Origin: Galbula dea
Lineage: Eukaryota; Chordata; Aves; Piciformes; Galbulidae
Direction: 5' to 3'
Length of the DNA stretch: 64,000 nucleotides
Assembly (NCBI GenBank): GCA_013399015.1
Contig: VWZX01010089.1
Span: forward strand, 1,805,311-1,869,310
The position numbers were made by a program, and so were the translations under genes. The notes below the pieces were generated by a model. That model was given only the letters and a program-made list of their open reading frames with translations, had not been told where the DNA came from and ran no database searches. Below, piece by piece: positions 48,164-59,735 of this stretch (positions within the stretch are counted from its first letter, which is position 1; every line of letters begins with the position of its first letter).

Positions 48164-50380
48164 TAATGACACAACTTGCCCAGGATGAAGATTTTTAAAA
48201 GATTGCTCATTAAGAATCTGCTCTCACTGGAGCCTTTAGATTTAGAATGTCCCAGCTTCTCTCTGGAAACAGGGATGCAAGAAAACTTCCCCTTTTTGCC
48301 TGTTTTCTTGCTCTTACTTAAGGAAATGTGCCTTGAAAGTCATGTATTGCATAAGGCATTTTGGAAACTGGCAAGCAGATTTGCAGTAGAATTCAGGCTC
48401 CTTCTTCATGTTGAAGTTAGGATTGCAGGGGCACAGGTATCATTTAATAAAAAAACATTAAAAGAAGTAGAAATAAGTAGTGAAAATTAGGATACAAAGT
48501 GGAAACTGGGTCCTTTTACAAGTGCATGTTAGTACTACAGAAGTACTCTTCATAAAACAGCTTTTCCTTTTAACCAAAGACATTCCAGCAAGAATGTCTT
48601 TGAAATAACCCTCAAGTATATCTAACAAACCAGCCAAATCTTCTTCCTTTCCTTTTTTTTTTTTTTCCCCCTTTCCTTGAGGGATGTGTTGGTTTTCTCC
48701 CCTTTGAGGGAACTCTTCCTATTCTTTTGTTGTCATCTTTGTGAGGATATTTGTGTTGCTTCTTTCAGCAGATTTCAAGTAGCCTATCAGCAGCTGTATT
48801 GTAAATCAAACTAAGGTCCAGGCAGGTGACATGAAGGGCTAAAAAACAGTTAGCACAAATCAGGAAAGAAGTGAGAGAGAAGCTGGAGCTGGTGCCTAGG
48901 GGCAGCTCTGTTGGGTGCAAGGTGGTAGCTTTGCTATTCTTCTACCTTGCATGGGTTCAGGTTTCTACACCCCCCCATGGCATGAGCAGCTCTGTCCCCA
49001 CATCCCACCACCCACCCAGAACCTCTGGGCCTGGCTTGGCCACTAAAATGAAAATTAAGGAATAAAAGCAGCAAAGCAGGGTGAGAGCAGTTCCACAGTG
49101 CAGAGGAAGGGGCTGTGGGAATCCTGCCCTGTCTGTGATTCTTGTGAACAGCTGTGCCTTGCTCTGGGAAGGAAATTGCTGATATTTCATGAGAAAAATC
49201 ACCTTTTTTTGGGGAAACAGCAGCTCCTACCCTATCCCAATTCAGGAGGAAGAGAGGTTAAACCAAGCATTTTTTGTATCTGTTTTTTTTTCACACCAAA
49301 TATAGTTGAAGTTCTAAGAAAACACAATAAGGACAGAGATTTCTGCAGGCAGGTGAAAGTATATCCATCAGCTTCTCAGCCTGCAATGCCCAAACCTAGC
49401 CAGCAGACTGAGCAGCTCAGTGAGCTGGAGAGGATTAACACATCAGGAGCAAAACATAACAAAACCCCATTTATTATTTCCCCTCCTGTCCCTGTTGCCT
49501 TGCTGAGTACTGGGAGAGGAGATGACTCTAAAGAGACTGTACTGTGCCAGCCAGCATACAGCATCACTAAATTTCAGATGTGGCAGCAGATAATTCAGAT
49601 AAAGACCAAGAGGCACAAGGACACAGAAGCCTTATCAGTCCCAACTCCAAGTTGATAGCTTGTTACCACAATTTCCTAAGAGGCTGTAGCTGTGAACTCC
49701 ATTTTTCTTCTCTTTTATTTTTGCCCACTCCCTCAGCAACCTTCAGAAACTGGAGTTTAAGTCTCTTTTAAGTTGAAGTGCTACAAAGGAAGCAAAAGAA
49801 AGCCTCAAGGGGAAGATATTGGCTGTAGGTATTTGATCCAGCTTTTTACATTGCTATTCTGTGCCCAGTTCTGAGAAGAAGAAATCCCTTTATCCTCTGA
49901 TTCCCCACCTAATCAAAACTAGGCTATTTTAGCCAAATGGCCAAGGCACATTGCTTAAAGCCTGCATTGATTTCAGCCTCCAGAGAGTCAGAACTGAAAG
50001 ATTTTCCTTGAAGGACTAGTCCAAAAGGGAGAATAATTTCTGCTGCTGCTTTTAGGAGGCTCTACCTTTGTCACAAAATATTACTCTTCCCATCAAGAAA
50101 ACAAATGACACAGTAGTGTGAGGAGGGACTGTGGAAAGCAGGTGACAATGGGTGCAGGCAGCAGCCCTGCTCTGCCCCAGCAGTGGCACAGCACAGGGAC
50201 AAACCAGGCAGCTGCAGCTCCAGCTTGGCTCTCAGTGCACTATGCCTGCATGGGCAAACCATCAGGGGATGATGGCCTGCAGCACAGCCTCCAAGCTGCT
50301 GCAGGAGCAGGGAAACACAGCTTCTGTCAGGACAGGTCTAACATTAGCTACAACCCTCCTCAGCAGGTAGATGCCTTCCC

Positions 50381-50463
50381 AGAATCATTAAGGTTGGAAG
50401 AGACCTTCAAGATCATCAAGTTCAACCCTCAACCTATCACCACTGGGCCACCAGACCATGTCA
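50381..50463 (-). mobile_element. CR1 LINE 3' tail, probable host of a nested CR1
   Basis: On the minus strand this is a CR1 tail: AGAATCATTAAGGTTGGAAG, then AGACCTTCAAGATCATCAAG and TTCAACCCTCAACC. It stops at about 50463 (CCAGACCATGTCA), where a second CR1 tail starts at once. The words that would normally follow in this subfamily (CCTCAAG..CCAC) appear at about 50611-50623, after the second tail, which suggests the second element inserted into this one. Confidence 0.88.
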
Positions 50464-50600
50464 TATCCTAGAATGGCTCAGGTTGGAAGGGACCTTAAAG
50501 ATCATTTAGTTCCAACCCCCTTGTCCTTAACTACCCCATCTCTGTGGTTTTTCAACACCTCCAGAGATGGTGAGTTCACCACTTCCCTGGGCAGTCTGCT
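50464..50600 (-). mobile_element. CR1 LINE 3' tail, second and probably younger
   Basis: On the minus strand this is another CR1 tail: ATCCTAGAATGGCTCAGG, then TTGGAAGGGACCTTAAAG and ATCATTTAGTTCCAACCCCC, continuing through CACCTCCAGAGATGG to about GGGCAGTCTG near 50598. It has the same orientation as its neighbour but a different core (GGGACCTTAAAGATCATTTA against AGACCTTCAAGATCATCAAG), so it is not a tandem duplicate. No coding capacity. Confidence 0.9.
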
Positions 50601-53600
50601 TCTGCTTTCCCCTCAAGCTCCACTTCATATGCTGCAGTATCTCAAGGTTAACTGCAGAGTGTTCACAGTGGCAAGCTAACTCCTAGACTATTGCCTTACT
50701 CCAAATTATCTTGATGTGCTGACAACAAATGAAGCAGAAATAATGAACTTTTTGTTTTCCTTCTCTTTTTTTTTTAATTGCAGCACCCCAGAAGACCTTG
50801 CACAAGGTCTGTGCTGCCCAAGGAGATGCCATTACATTGCCATTCCCTGTTGCTGTTACTCATGCTTTGAGGAGGAAAAGGAAAGCAGGACCCTGTGGTT
50901 TTCTCTGAACAGAGATGCAAAGATGAATTTACTGCTTCAAGAAACAGAACTGGTGGTGCAGAAAGCCACCAATTACTGGATTATGATTTGCTTTAGAGCT
51001 TTGCTGCTTCCATGAAGGCACTGAAACTTTTCTCTTTTGTTCTTTTTGGCTGGAGTTTCTTGGTTGGTTGGTTTATAAAAGGGTCATACTGTCCTCTCTC
51101 CTATTTTCTCATCTGAAAAGCTTCTTTTTGCTCTGAGTTAACCTCAAAGAAATGAGAGGATTCTGATAATCTTATGAAAATCTTTGTCCAGTTGAAACAT
51201 TGACAGCTGGTCAAATTTTAAGCAGAATGGATCAGGCCTGTTTTGACAGTCAGCCATTCTTAGGAGCTGGGTTTGCTTCCAGTTTCAGCTGGTTGTCAGT
51301 ATTTCTAGGGCTTGATCCAGAGCTCTGAGTTTCATGGTAGTTTTTCCCCAAGCCCAAGAGCTTTTGGATCTGGCATGCTTTCCCCTAAAAGACCATTGCA
51401 AATCCATCCACTTAACCACTAACCTGCCCCAGGTGCAGCCTAGGAACAGCTCAAAAGCTTGCAAGAAAACAGATAAGCACTTTGGAGGATGCCTGCACAG
51501 GTGTTGGGGAAACCTCAGTTGATCTCAAAGGGAGCATGATCAGACTTCAGGATGATGGAATGAAGTGGTACACAGTTTTCTGCTTTCCTGCATCTTCATT
51601 TCTAGAACAGCCCTCCCCACTTTATCATTTGCCAGCTGGTTATTAAATGGTAAGGCTGGAAAAACATTCAGTGTTCTCCATTTTCCTCCTGGAAATCACA
51701 TGGATATGGCAGAGCTGCCCACTGCTGAAGCCTCCACAGTGGCTGCAGCCAGACACCTGCAGTGGAGGAAGGTCTGTTTATTGAGAGCAAATAAATCACT
51801 CAAACATATTGTTCCACAGAAAAAGCTAACTCTCAGGCAGGCCAATGCATTTGGGATCTGCCAGTGAAGGCAGAGGTTGCTCTCAGCCCATCCCTGTGCA
51901 CTGCCACACCAAGAAGTAGCAAACTACTGTGACTTTTGCCAACAGCAACAACATTTCTGTGAAAGACAAAAACCAGGTCAAGCCAAAAGATTCCTTGCCT
52001 TCCTCCAAACACACTCAGCTTGAGAGGGGAAACTAAGTCACTGGCTGCAAATTCTGCAGGCAGCCAAGGCAAGCAGCCAGCAGCCTTTGAGGTCTGGATC
52101 ACCACAACCTTAGAGAAGCTTCCCTCGAGGGAAACAAGGATCCATTCTTATCTTTGCTTGTTTCTGGCAGCATTAACAACAGCTTTGTCAAACATTAGGC
52201 TAAAAATATCCTTCAATACCTCCCCACCTGCATCTGGATTCTTTTCTGTCTTCAAGGAATTCTTCACTTTTTAATTGTGTTTTTTAAGTGCATGTATAAA
52301 CAAAAGAAAGCAGGTACAACAGGGGAACCAGCAGCATTACTGAAGATTAGAAAGGAAATTCAGTTCATGAGCTGACAGCATACCTGGGGTTATGTTTGGC
52401 ATCTTATCATACAGCAGATCCTGCTTGCTGTATAACCCCCAACCATTTCCAAAGTCCATGTCATGTCTTGGTGTGCATCTCCAGGAAGGTGCTCTGTACC
52501 TGAGAAGCAGAGTCAGCACTGGGGCTGCTATGGCAAAGAAGCTTTTCAGGAAATAAAATAGATATATAGTATAAATACCAAGTAATTACTCAGAGCAGTA
52601 GCAAGGCTCAAGCAAAACCAAAGCCTGAAGTGGCTTTACCCAGTCTAATGAAGCCAAATCCCCTTCTATAGTTAGAGGAGATCTGTGACTGCAGCACATT
52701 CAATCATTTTGGTTTTAATCTTCTTTTTTTTTTTGCCAGGAACTCATTTTTTTTCTGGGCTAAAATTCAAACTATGTTTTCCCTCACACTGCTGGAAATA
52801 TAAACTCATTTGAGTGACTTAGTGACATTATCCTTGACTGGAATCTCTTCTCTTCACTGCATCCCACCCTATCAAATCTAGGATATTTCTCCCAGATCCC
52901 TGTGGGCTGTATATTGGCCTGTTGCTGCTTGCTATCTCTGCCCATGATTTAGGGAGGGGGGGAAAAAGAACACTTCAAACCAACTGTTAGTGATGTGTCA
53001 CACATGATGTATGACACACATGCAGAGAGTGACACAGAAATTAGCAGAGCAATAAACAACAACAGATCCCAAGCAAGTAAATCCAGTGAAAGCAGCTGCT
53101 AACAGAGACACTAATGTCCATCTCAATTTAAGGTGTCACAGTGAATTCATGGTTAGAGGGAACTACTCTGGATTGCCAGGTAGCTGTGAAGAGCTCCTCC
53201 CCTCCTGCTGCTCTCATCTTCTGGTCTTTCTCAGCACCAAGGGCTGCTGAAAAGGTCAGGAGACTCAGGTCTTCCCTGCTGGTGCTGTGCTTACTTTCTA
53301 TCCCATGGCCTGGAGGCAGCAAAACCAAGAGAGAACTTCAGATCATCCAGCTGGGAAAGGGGGATGAAGGATGAGGATGGTAGGTGGTACATCCTCACTA
53401 AACTTCACATGAGAAGTTATTTTTTGTCTTCCTCCTGGCTGTAGTTTTCCCCTGCAACATAAAGGATGCCTCAGCTTCTTAAAAAAACAGATATATTTCT
53501 GATACTGTTGCCATGAGCTTTTTAACCATTAAAGTAGGAAAGAATTTAATAAACCAAAGTTTCAGTCCTGTTACCTCATTACATTTGTGCCTCAGCACCA

Positions 53601-55060
53601 TATAGTCACTAAAGTATTTCTCTCATCACTACATCATTTTCAGGCTACTGCTCCCAGTTTCATAGATGACAAAACAAGAAACTGAACAGCTTATATACAG
53701 CTGCATAAATTGCTCTACACCTCATGTCCCACAAAAGCTCTGCCACTACATCAGAAATCAAATGCCACCCCTTGCCAAGCCTCAGTCTCTCCCACCCTGA
53801 AGCATGGCAGGGAAACAGATCCAGAGGGAGGGCAAGGGTTGGGACTGATGGACCTCAGTTTCACTGGTTTTGGGTAAGCAAAGGAAGACAGTGGCTGCTA
53901 GTGAGGCCATGTGCCCAACAGGAAAGCAGAGGAGTGAAAATACTGCCAGCCACATACTTCTGTATGTCATAAAAATGTATATCCATGCACATCTACACCT
54001 CTAAGCACCTAGATTTTTCTATTTAATATGAAGCCATAAAAATGAGCTTCATCTTTCCCACAGCTTCAGGTGTCCCTTTCTGTGAGCAGCTTCTCTATAA
54101 ATGTGAAAGATGGAATTCTTTATAATCAAGCCTGTACAATCACCACCAGGGTTAAAACCAGACAAAGGTTTTCCCTACAGTTTTGGTCATAATCAAATTC
54201 AAAAGCCTGCTCAGAAGGATCATGGAGAAGGTATATCCATCTATCTGCTTGTAGACATTTAGAATCTTTCCCTCCCAACATCTTTCTGAGCACACCAAAC
54301 AGCTAGCAATAAAAAGTCCATTTATGATCCATTTCTGGGGTCAGAAATGCAGAGTTCAGACCTCTGATAACTCCCAAACAGGCAGTGTGCACATGAGCAA
54401 GGCAGCAGATGGCCAAAGAGAACATACAAGAGTGCACAGACTTCCAAAACCAGAGGGAGAATGTGACTGTAACTTGCAAGCATATCTTGCTAACTAGCAC
54501 TTCCAGTTTTGTTCATCCAGCTGCTTGATACCTGCCTGTCTGCATCTGCAGAGAGGTTTCTTCAGGGAAACAGAGGCTGTTTAATGGAAGAAGGAAGACA
54601 GCTGCAAAGATCCAGGATGCCCTGAATGGTACACCCACAGCTGACAGGAGGTAGGCAGAACATCCAAGTTCTGGAAGCAGTGTGGCACAAGAAAGGACTG
54701 AGCCTCCAGTCTCAAACTGCCCTTGGGGTCAGCTTCTTGCCCTGTGTATTAGAGAGAGCACCACATGCTTTAGTCCTCTGCACTGCACAGCACAAGACCT
54801 CATTTTTTGGCCAATATCAACAACATTCAGTCTGGCCAAATGAAGGCTTGTTTTCTCCCTCTCCAGGCACTGTTGGAGCTTTCCACCCCATCTTCCAGGT
54901 GTCCTCCTCTCCAACTGGCTGAGCTTTTCAGGCACAAAGAGAAAACTTCTGAAACACTTTCCCTGCATCTCTTTGCACTGGGCTTCAATGCAAAGCTTGC
55001 CATGTGCCAAGGGACCCTTTCCATTATTTAAAGGCTGTCAGTCAGGTGTGAACCTTTCCA
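50601..55060. other. Non-coding DNA
   Basis: Starts with the possible continuation of the older CR1 (about 50611-50630). A small inverted repeat, TGTGTCA (52994-53000) against TGACACA (53012-53018), is present. Open frames such as 54626-54922 lack features. No gene is supported. Confidence 0.6.
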
Positions 55061-55420
55061 TTGATTTACCATTCACTCCTCATCCTTCTCTGGGCTGCAT
55101 TAGGCAGCTGCAACTTGCCACTGGTATTGAAGAATAACAATGCCATTTGTTTGAGTCTGATTTAATGCTGCTCCCTTTTTGCAGCCCATATCATTTCTCC
55201 TTTACTGTGGTTTGTGGGACATTAATGACAAAATAAATAATTCAGCATGGTTTTCACCCACATGTAGCCCTGTCAGAGACTAATATACAATCTTTGCTAG
55301 CTTATTTAACCAAACAAGCCACTGAAATGTATTTTTAAAGGCTGAAACTCTCAGTTTAATGGCATTTGGTGGCAAAACTCCCCTGAGACCTAATGGTAAC
55401 TAACAGGTACAATCTCCCTC
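55061..55420. promoter_or_regulatory. AT-rich block resembling a conserved non-coding element
   Basis: The sequence is free of long runs and rich in developmental-factor-type words: CATTAATGACAAAATAAATA near 55220, AACAATGCC (SOX-like) near 55136, TTAATGGC near 55356, TGGTAACTAAC near 55391. It reads like constrained enhancer DNA compared with its neighbours. Inference from motif density only. Confidence 0.2.
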
Positions 55421-58400
55421 TCCTGTTCCTGCCACTCCACCTTCTCTTTTAGCCTTCACATTTATGCTCTGCACCCACTCAGCAGGTCTGTGCCTTCTTA
55501 CCCTGCACATCTTAGGCAACAGGCTGGCTTTTTTATGAAGCTGCACTTAGCTTGAAGGGATCAGGAACTGAAGCTGAACAGCACTGGTGATGTCTGCACA
55601 AGGTAATTAGGAGAAAAAGAGAGCACTTACTTCACTAATGAGGCCTGGCAGCAAGACTTGGTGAATAAAACCACTCCTGTTCTGGCTTTCAGGGTGGTGG
55701 GTTCAGTGATGAATTCAGCCACTCCAAGTATTTAAAGAAGGCTGCCTGGCTACAGAAGCACTTTAAGAAGACCACTATTTAAAAAAAGAGAAAGGAAACC
55801 AAAAAATCAACACCATAACTCATTTTTTTGGACATTATATGCCACAATTTGCAGTCACTGCACTGAGGCCAAGCTATGCCTCTTACTACCCACTCCCCTA
55901 GTCTCTCTGCTGGGTACTTCTTCTTCATTTCTCATCCACTTGTTCCTGCTTGCCCTGTCTTCATTAATGCTGTCCCTGAGCTGCTGTGATAAAATTGGTG
56001 TCAATAGCTGTATAATTTGTGCACAAAGGAACACTCCTACCAAGAAAAACCTTACAGCTTTACACTGCTGCTTTCCCTTGGAAATGTCTCAGCTCCAAAA
56101 TGATCTCAGGCTTGCATTTGAATCAAGATCCTTATTTCCTTGTGACTTTCTGTTTACCTCCTGTTCTTTTTTTCCTCTCCCCCCCCCACTTAATGTGTCT
56201 GTAAGCAACACATTCAGAGAAGGCAAATACATCCTGCTAAATTATTCTCCCCTGAAGCAGGGTCAATTTGATATTCAGATTGGCTTTCCATTTATACTGG
56301 GGCTGCAGAGTGATTTTGCATTCTTTCAGCTTCAATTGACCTAAACTATTGGTATCCAATTTTGGATTTTGCAGAATTGAACTGTCTAGGCTGCTATCCA
56401 GGGTGTTTTTCCTCATGTCCATGGAGTCCATTTCTCTTGTTGTGCAATTGCTGTTTAGAAAGACCACAGTGTAAGTTAGGGAGCTGATGAAATACAGCCC
56501 CATGAATTCTCATGGAGAGAGAAATCATTACAGCTTGTGATTCCCAAATCATCAATGGCCCATTTGCTTCTAAGCAAGATAAAGAGGAAAAGACACATTT
56601 CAAAGTATGCTCTAAGTAAAATTGCTAATGGTTTCCTTACAGCTGGAAACAGTGTGCCAGGAAATGCATGCATCTGTCACTAAAAGCAGCTGTGATTAAG
56701 CAGGAGTCAGAGACAACTGAGGCATCCATTTGGGTTTTTCCCTGGTCATGACAACTGAAACACACCAGCCAGAAAGTTTCTCACCCCCTGTAACCCACAA
56801 ATCCCTTAAGAACCTCTTCACTGCCACTCTCCAATCATGCTTTAGCCTCTTTCTTGTTTTCCCAGCATGAACTCTAACACTAAAAACCAGCCATAACTCA
56901 ACCATAACCATACAGTAGTTCTTGTGTCATCTTGCAAAGAAACATGTCTAGAAAACACAGGCTCCTTAACAGCTCCTTAACTTGGTTGAAAGTCCTGAGT
57001 GGCTAAACAATGGGATTAGTTGAGAGGCTACTGATTTATTAAGCCAAAATCTAGAGTTTATCATGAAAAGTCTTACTTTTGAATGACATTGAGGCTACCT
57101 GCTCAGTACAGACTTTAGCCACAACAACATCAGCACAACCAGGAATAAGCAGAGGGTCCCAGAAAAATGACACAGTCTTGTTGGCTAAAGTCACTGTTTT
57201 GTCCAACAGTTTTAACAGAAGATGTAAATATAAGACTGGAAGATAACTGCTTAAATGAGATGCAGAACATGTAGTGGGAGAAAACATTGCTCCATTCCTT
57301 CAGCAAGTTCATTTACTGAAGTTAAAAATCCCCAAAAGCTTAGGGTACCCCCAGTTAACTCATGCACATCCTCCTGATGATGATCTGAGAGAAACATTGC
57401 AGCCTGGCAACGATGGTGGCAACTGATGGTGCAGTGGGGCTCTTGCAAAGGGCTGTTTACCTGCCTTTACAGATGGTTTGCAGTCTGATCTGCTCAGTGC
57501 CATCTTTACTTTAACTTTAAACTTTAGTTTAACTCTCCATTTGGTTTGAATCACATGCAGTACTTATGGAAGCAAACGTGGGACTGACAGGAATAGAAAT
57601 GAACTCCTCAGGTCTGGAGTTATGACAATGACACCAGGAAGTGAATTCCCAGGGGCTTTAAAAGAGGATTTTTCCCCCCTTTTTTAATAAAATCACTGCT
57701 GCCTTTTATTCTTAATATTTTCAGCTTCTAAAACATTACCTTAGTTAACTTTCTGCACTCAACTTTTTCATGCTAGGAATAAAGTTCTTTTCATTACAAA
57801 TCAAAAAAGCACACTCCCTGGTATAGCAGAGCCCTATTTAAGCACCTCCCAGGGCAGAGCCATTGTAGATTAGAGAGAATTTTCATTTCAACCAGAGGCT
57901 GGATTGCACTTCTCATTTCTGTATGCCCCAGCAGACAGGAGCAGCAGGCTGGGGTCCTTTAGAAGCAATGCTGTGCTGTTAAGTGGATTGACTGCATTCA
58001 GCAATGCAGCAATTCCCTGTGATCCCATAAATTGCAGGCTAGACAACACTGACCAGTGCCTGGTCTCATTTATCACAAACCGTGGGAGCTGGTGACTTCC
58101 ACTTACACCTCGGTTCTCCCTAGAAAAGGGCCATGACAAAGAGGGAGGGAAAGGTGAAGCTCTCCACAGGCATCAACTCCCTGGAGCAATAGCTATTTTG
58201 CTGCTAGAAAGCAATTGCTGGGGGATTTTGAAGGCTGAAATCTGCTGCGCTTTAAGTCGGACAATGAGAAGCCTTTTGTGGCTTTGGCATGAGCTTTTCC
58301 ACCTGGCTGAGGCTTCAGTACCCCACCTTTTCCTCTTCATGCCTCATTTTCCCTTTGCCTGTCAGCTTTGGGGCTGAGAAGGGGTGGTGATGACTCTCTT

Positions 58401-59241
58401 CAAGCCCTTATGGCAGCTAGAAGACAAGGTCAAGACAAGTCAGCGACCTCCTCTAAAGGTTTGGCTCCTTTGAGAAGACGATCTGTGAAACCAGCATCTC
58501 TGGCACCAGTTGAAAGTTCACAGCCCAACCCACAGCACTGCAGTGGGAATCAGGGCACAGCCTCCTTGCTCACCAGCATATTCAGAAGTCTTGCTGCCAA
58601 ACCTATACAGAGCCTCCTCCCACACCTCTGAGACACTCTGGGGGGGGGGTTTTGTTGGTAAAGCAGAAGAGCAGCGTGACATACTGGTGCCGTCAAGGAC
58701 AGTGAAGAGCAATCAACACAGCCAGCCCTGTTCTAAGTGCTACCAGAATATTTATAACCTGAATGTTTTGCCCAGGGAGCTGCAGCCTAATTTAGGCTCC
58801 TGTTTCCTGCTTACTTTCCTCTCTCCAAACACATAATAGTTTTCTATCATTAATCTCCAGACTCTCACACTTCCAGTGTCCTGAACTTGTATTTCTCTGT
58901 CCTGGAGATAAAACCTTTCCTCCTACCTCACAGAACAGCCAACCTGGTCACCTTTGATAGCAACACTCACAGCTTCACAGGATCTGGCCTGTTCCAGTGA
59001 ATAAATCACTCTCAGCTGTCTGCACAGGCACTTGAACAAGAGGAGTAAAACTGGCTTCACACAATACACTGTTCAGCTGTATCCTCCCATCCCGGCTTGA
59101 GAGTGGCTCCTTTCACATTTGATCCTACTCCTTCGCAGTTATTTTTGCTAGCCCAGAAGTCAGTCCTGCTAAGTGCAAGCGACTGTGCCACTCCTTTTAT
59201 CCTCCTGAGCTCAACCAGGGCAGTTCTGTGCACTGGCACAG
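55421..59241. other. Non-coding DNA leading up to the YY1 array
   Basis: No gene or transposon is recognised. G10 lies at 58640-58649 and short C and T runs at about 56176-56188 and 57673-57685. The last 150 bp hold scattered CpGs (ATCCCGGC near 59092, CTTCGCAG near 59132, AAGCGACTG near 59178), marking a transition into the CpG-richer array. Confidence 0.6.
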
Positions 59242-59735
59242 AAGGGGCAACAAAATGGCTGCCGGGGCAACAAAATGGCTACGGGGCCTAGAAAATGGCC
59301 ACCGGGGCAGCAAAATGTCTACTAGGGCTAGAAAATGGCTACTGTGGCAACAAAATGGCGGCCAGAGGCCAGAATATGGCGGCCAGAGGCCAGAATATGG
59401 CGGCCAGAGGCCAGAATATGGCGGCCAGAGGCCAGAATATGGTGGGGAAGGGGGGAGAAAATGGCGGCCTTGGGACAGAAAATGGTGGCCGGGGGTATGA
59501 GATGGTGGCCTTGAGGCACAAAATGGCGGCTGGGGGTATGAGATGGTGGCCAGAGGGCAGAAAATGGCGGCCTTGGGGCAGAAAATGGCGGCCGGGGGTA
59601 TGAGATGGTGGCCTCGGGGCAGAAAATGGCAGCCGGGGGTATAAGATGGTGGCCTTGGGGCACAAAATGGCGGCTGGGGGGTATGAAATGGTGGCCGGAG
59701 GGCACAAAATGGCAGCCAGCGGCATCATATGGTCC
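59242..59735 (+). repeat. Minisatellite of 24 units (20-21 bp) carrying YY1-type sites
   Basis: An ATGG word (ATGT in one unit) recurs 24 times, at 59255, 275, 295, 315, 335, 355, 376, 397, 418, 439, 461, 482, 502, 523, 543, 564, 585, 605, 626, 646, 667, 688, 709 and 729, always 20 to 22 bp apart. Three zones are visible: 20-bp units (59242-59355), four nearly identical 21-bp units containing GGCCAGAGGCCAGAATATGG (59356-59440), and a roughly 41-bp dimer pattern (59461-59728). Nine units match AAnATGGCGGC exactly (ATGG at 59355, 59376, 59397, 59418, 59461, 59523, 59564, 59585, 59667), the high-affinity consensus of the zinc-finger factor YY1. All sites point the same way, two helical turns apart. 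Because 21 is a multiple of three, frames stay open on both strands through the array; these are not genes. Confidence 0.97.

Larger units (their letters stand above)
42741..50380. other. Long non-coding stretch with simple repeats only
   Basis: No gene or transposon is supported in these 7.6 kb. Simple sequence: G10 at 43626-43635, a GTTCAAG-type mini-repeat at 44846-44880, an A/C-rich tract at 48086-48163 and T14 at 48653-48666. The longest open frame of the window (185 codons, 49098-49655) lies here. It has no domain, signal sequence or splice context and includes translated T and A runs, so I treat it as chance. Confidence 0.6.

Noticed and set aside
49098..49655. Longest open frame of the window (185 codons, plus strand)
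   Set aside because: No domain, signal peptide or repeated pattern. It includes translated T and A runs and has no acceptor, donor or promoter context. Its length is compatible with chance in 64 kb read in six frames.
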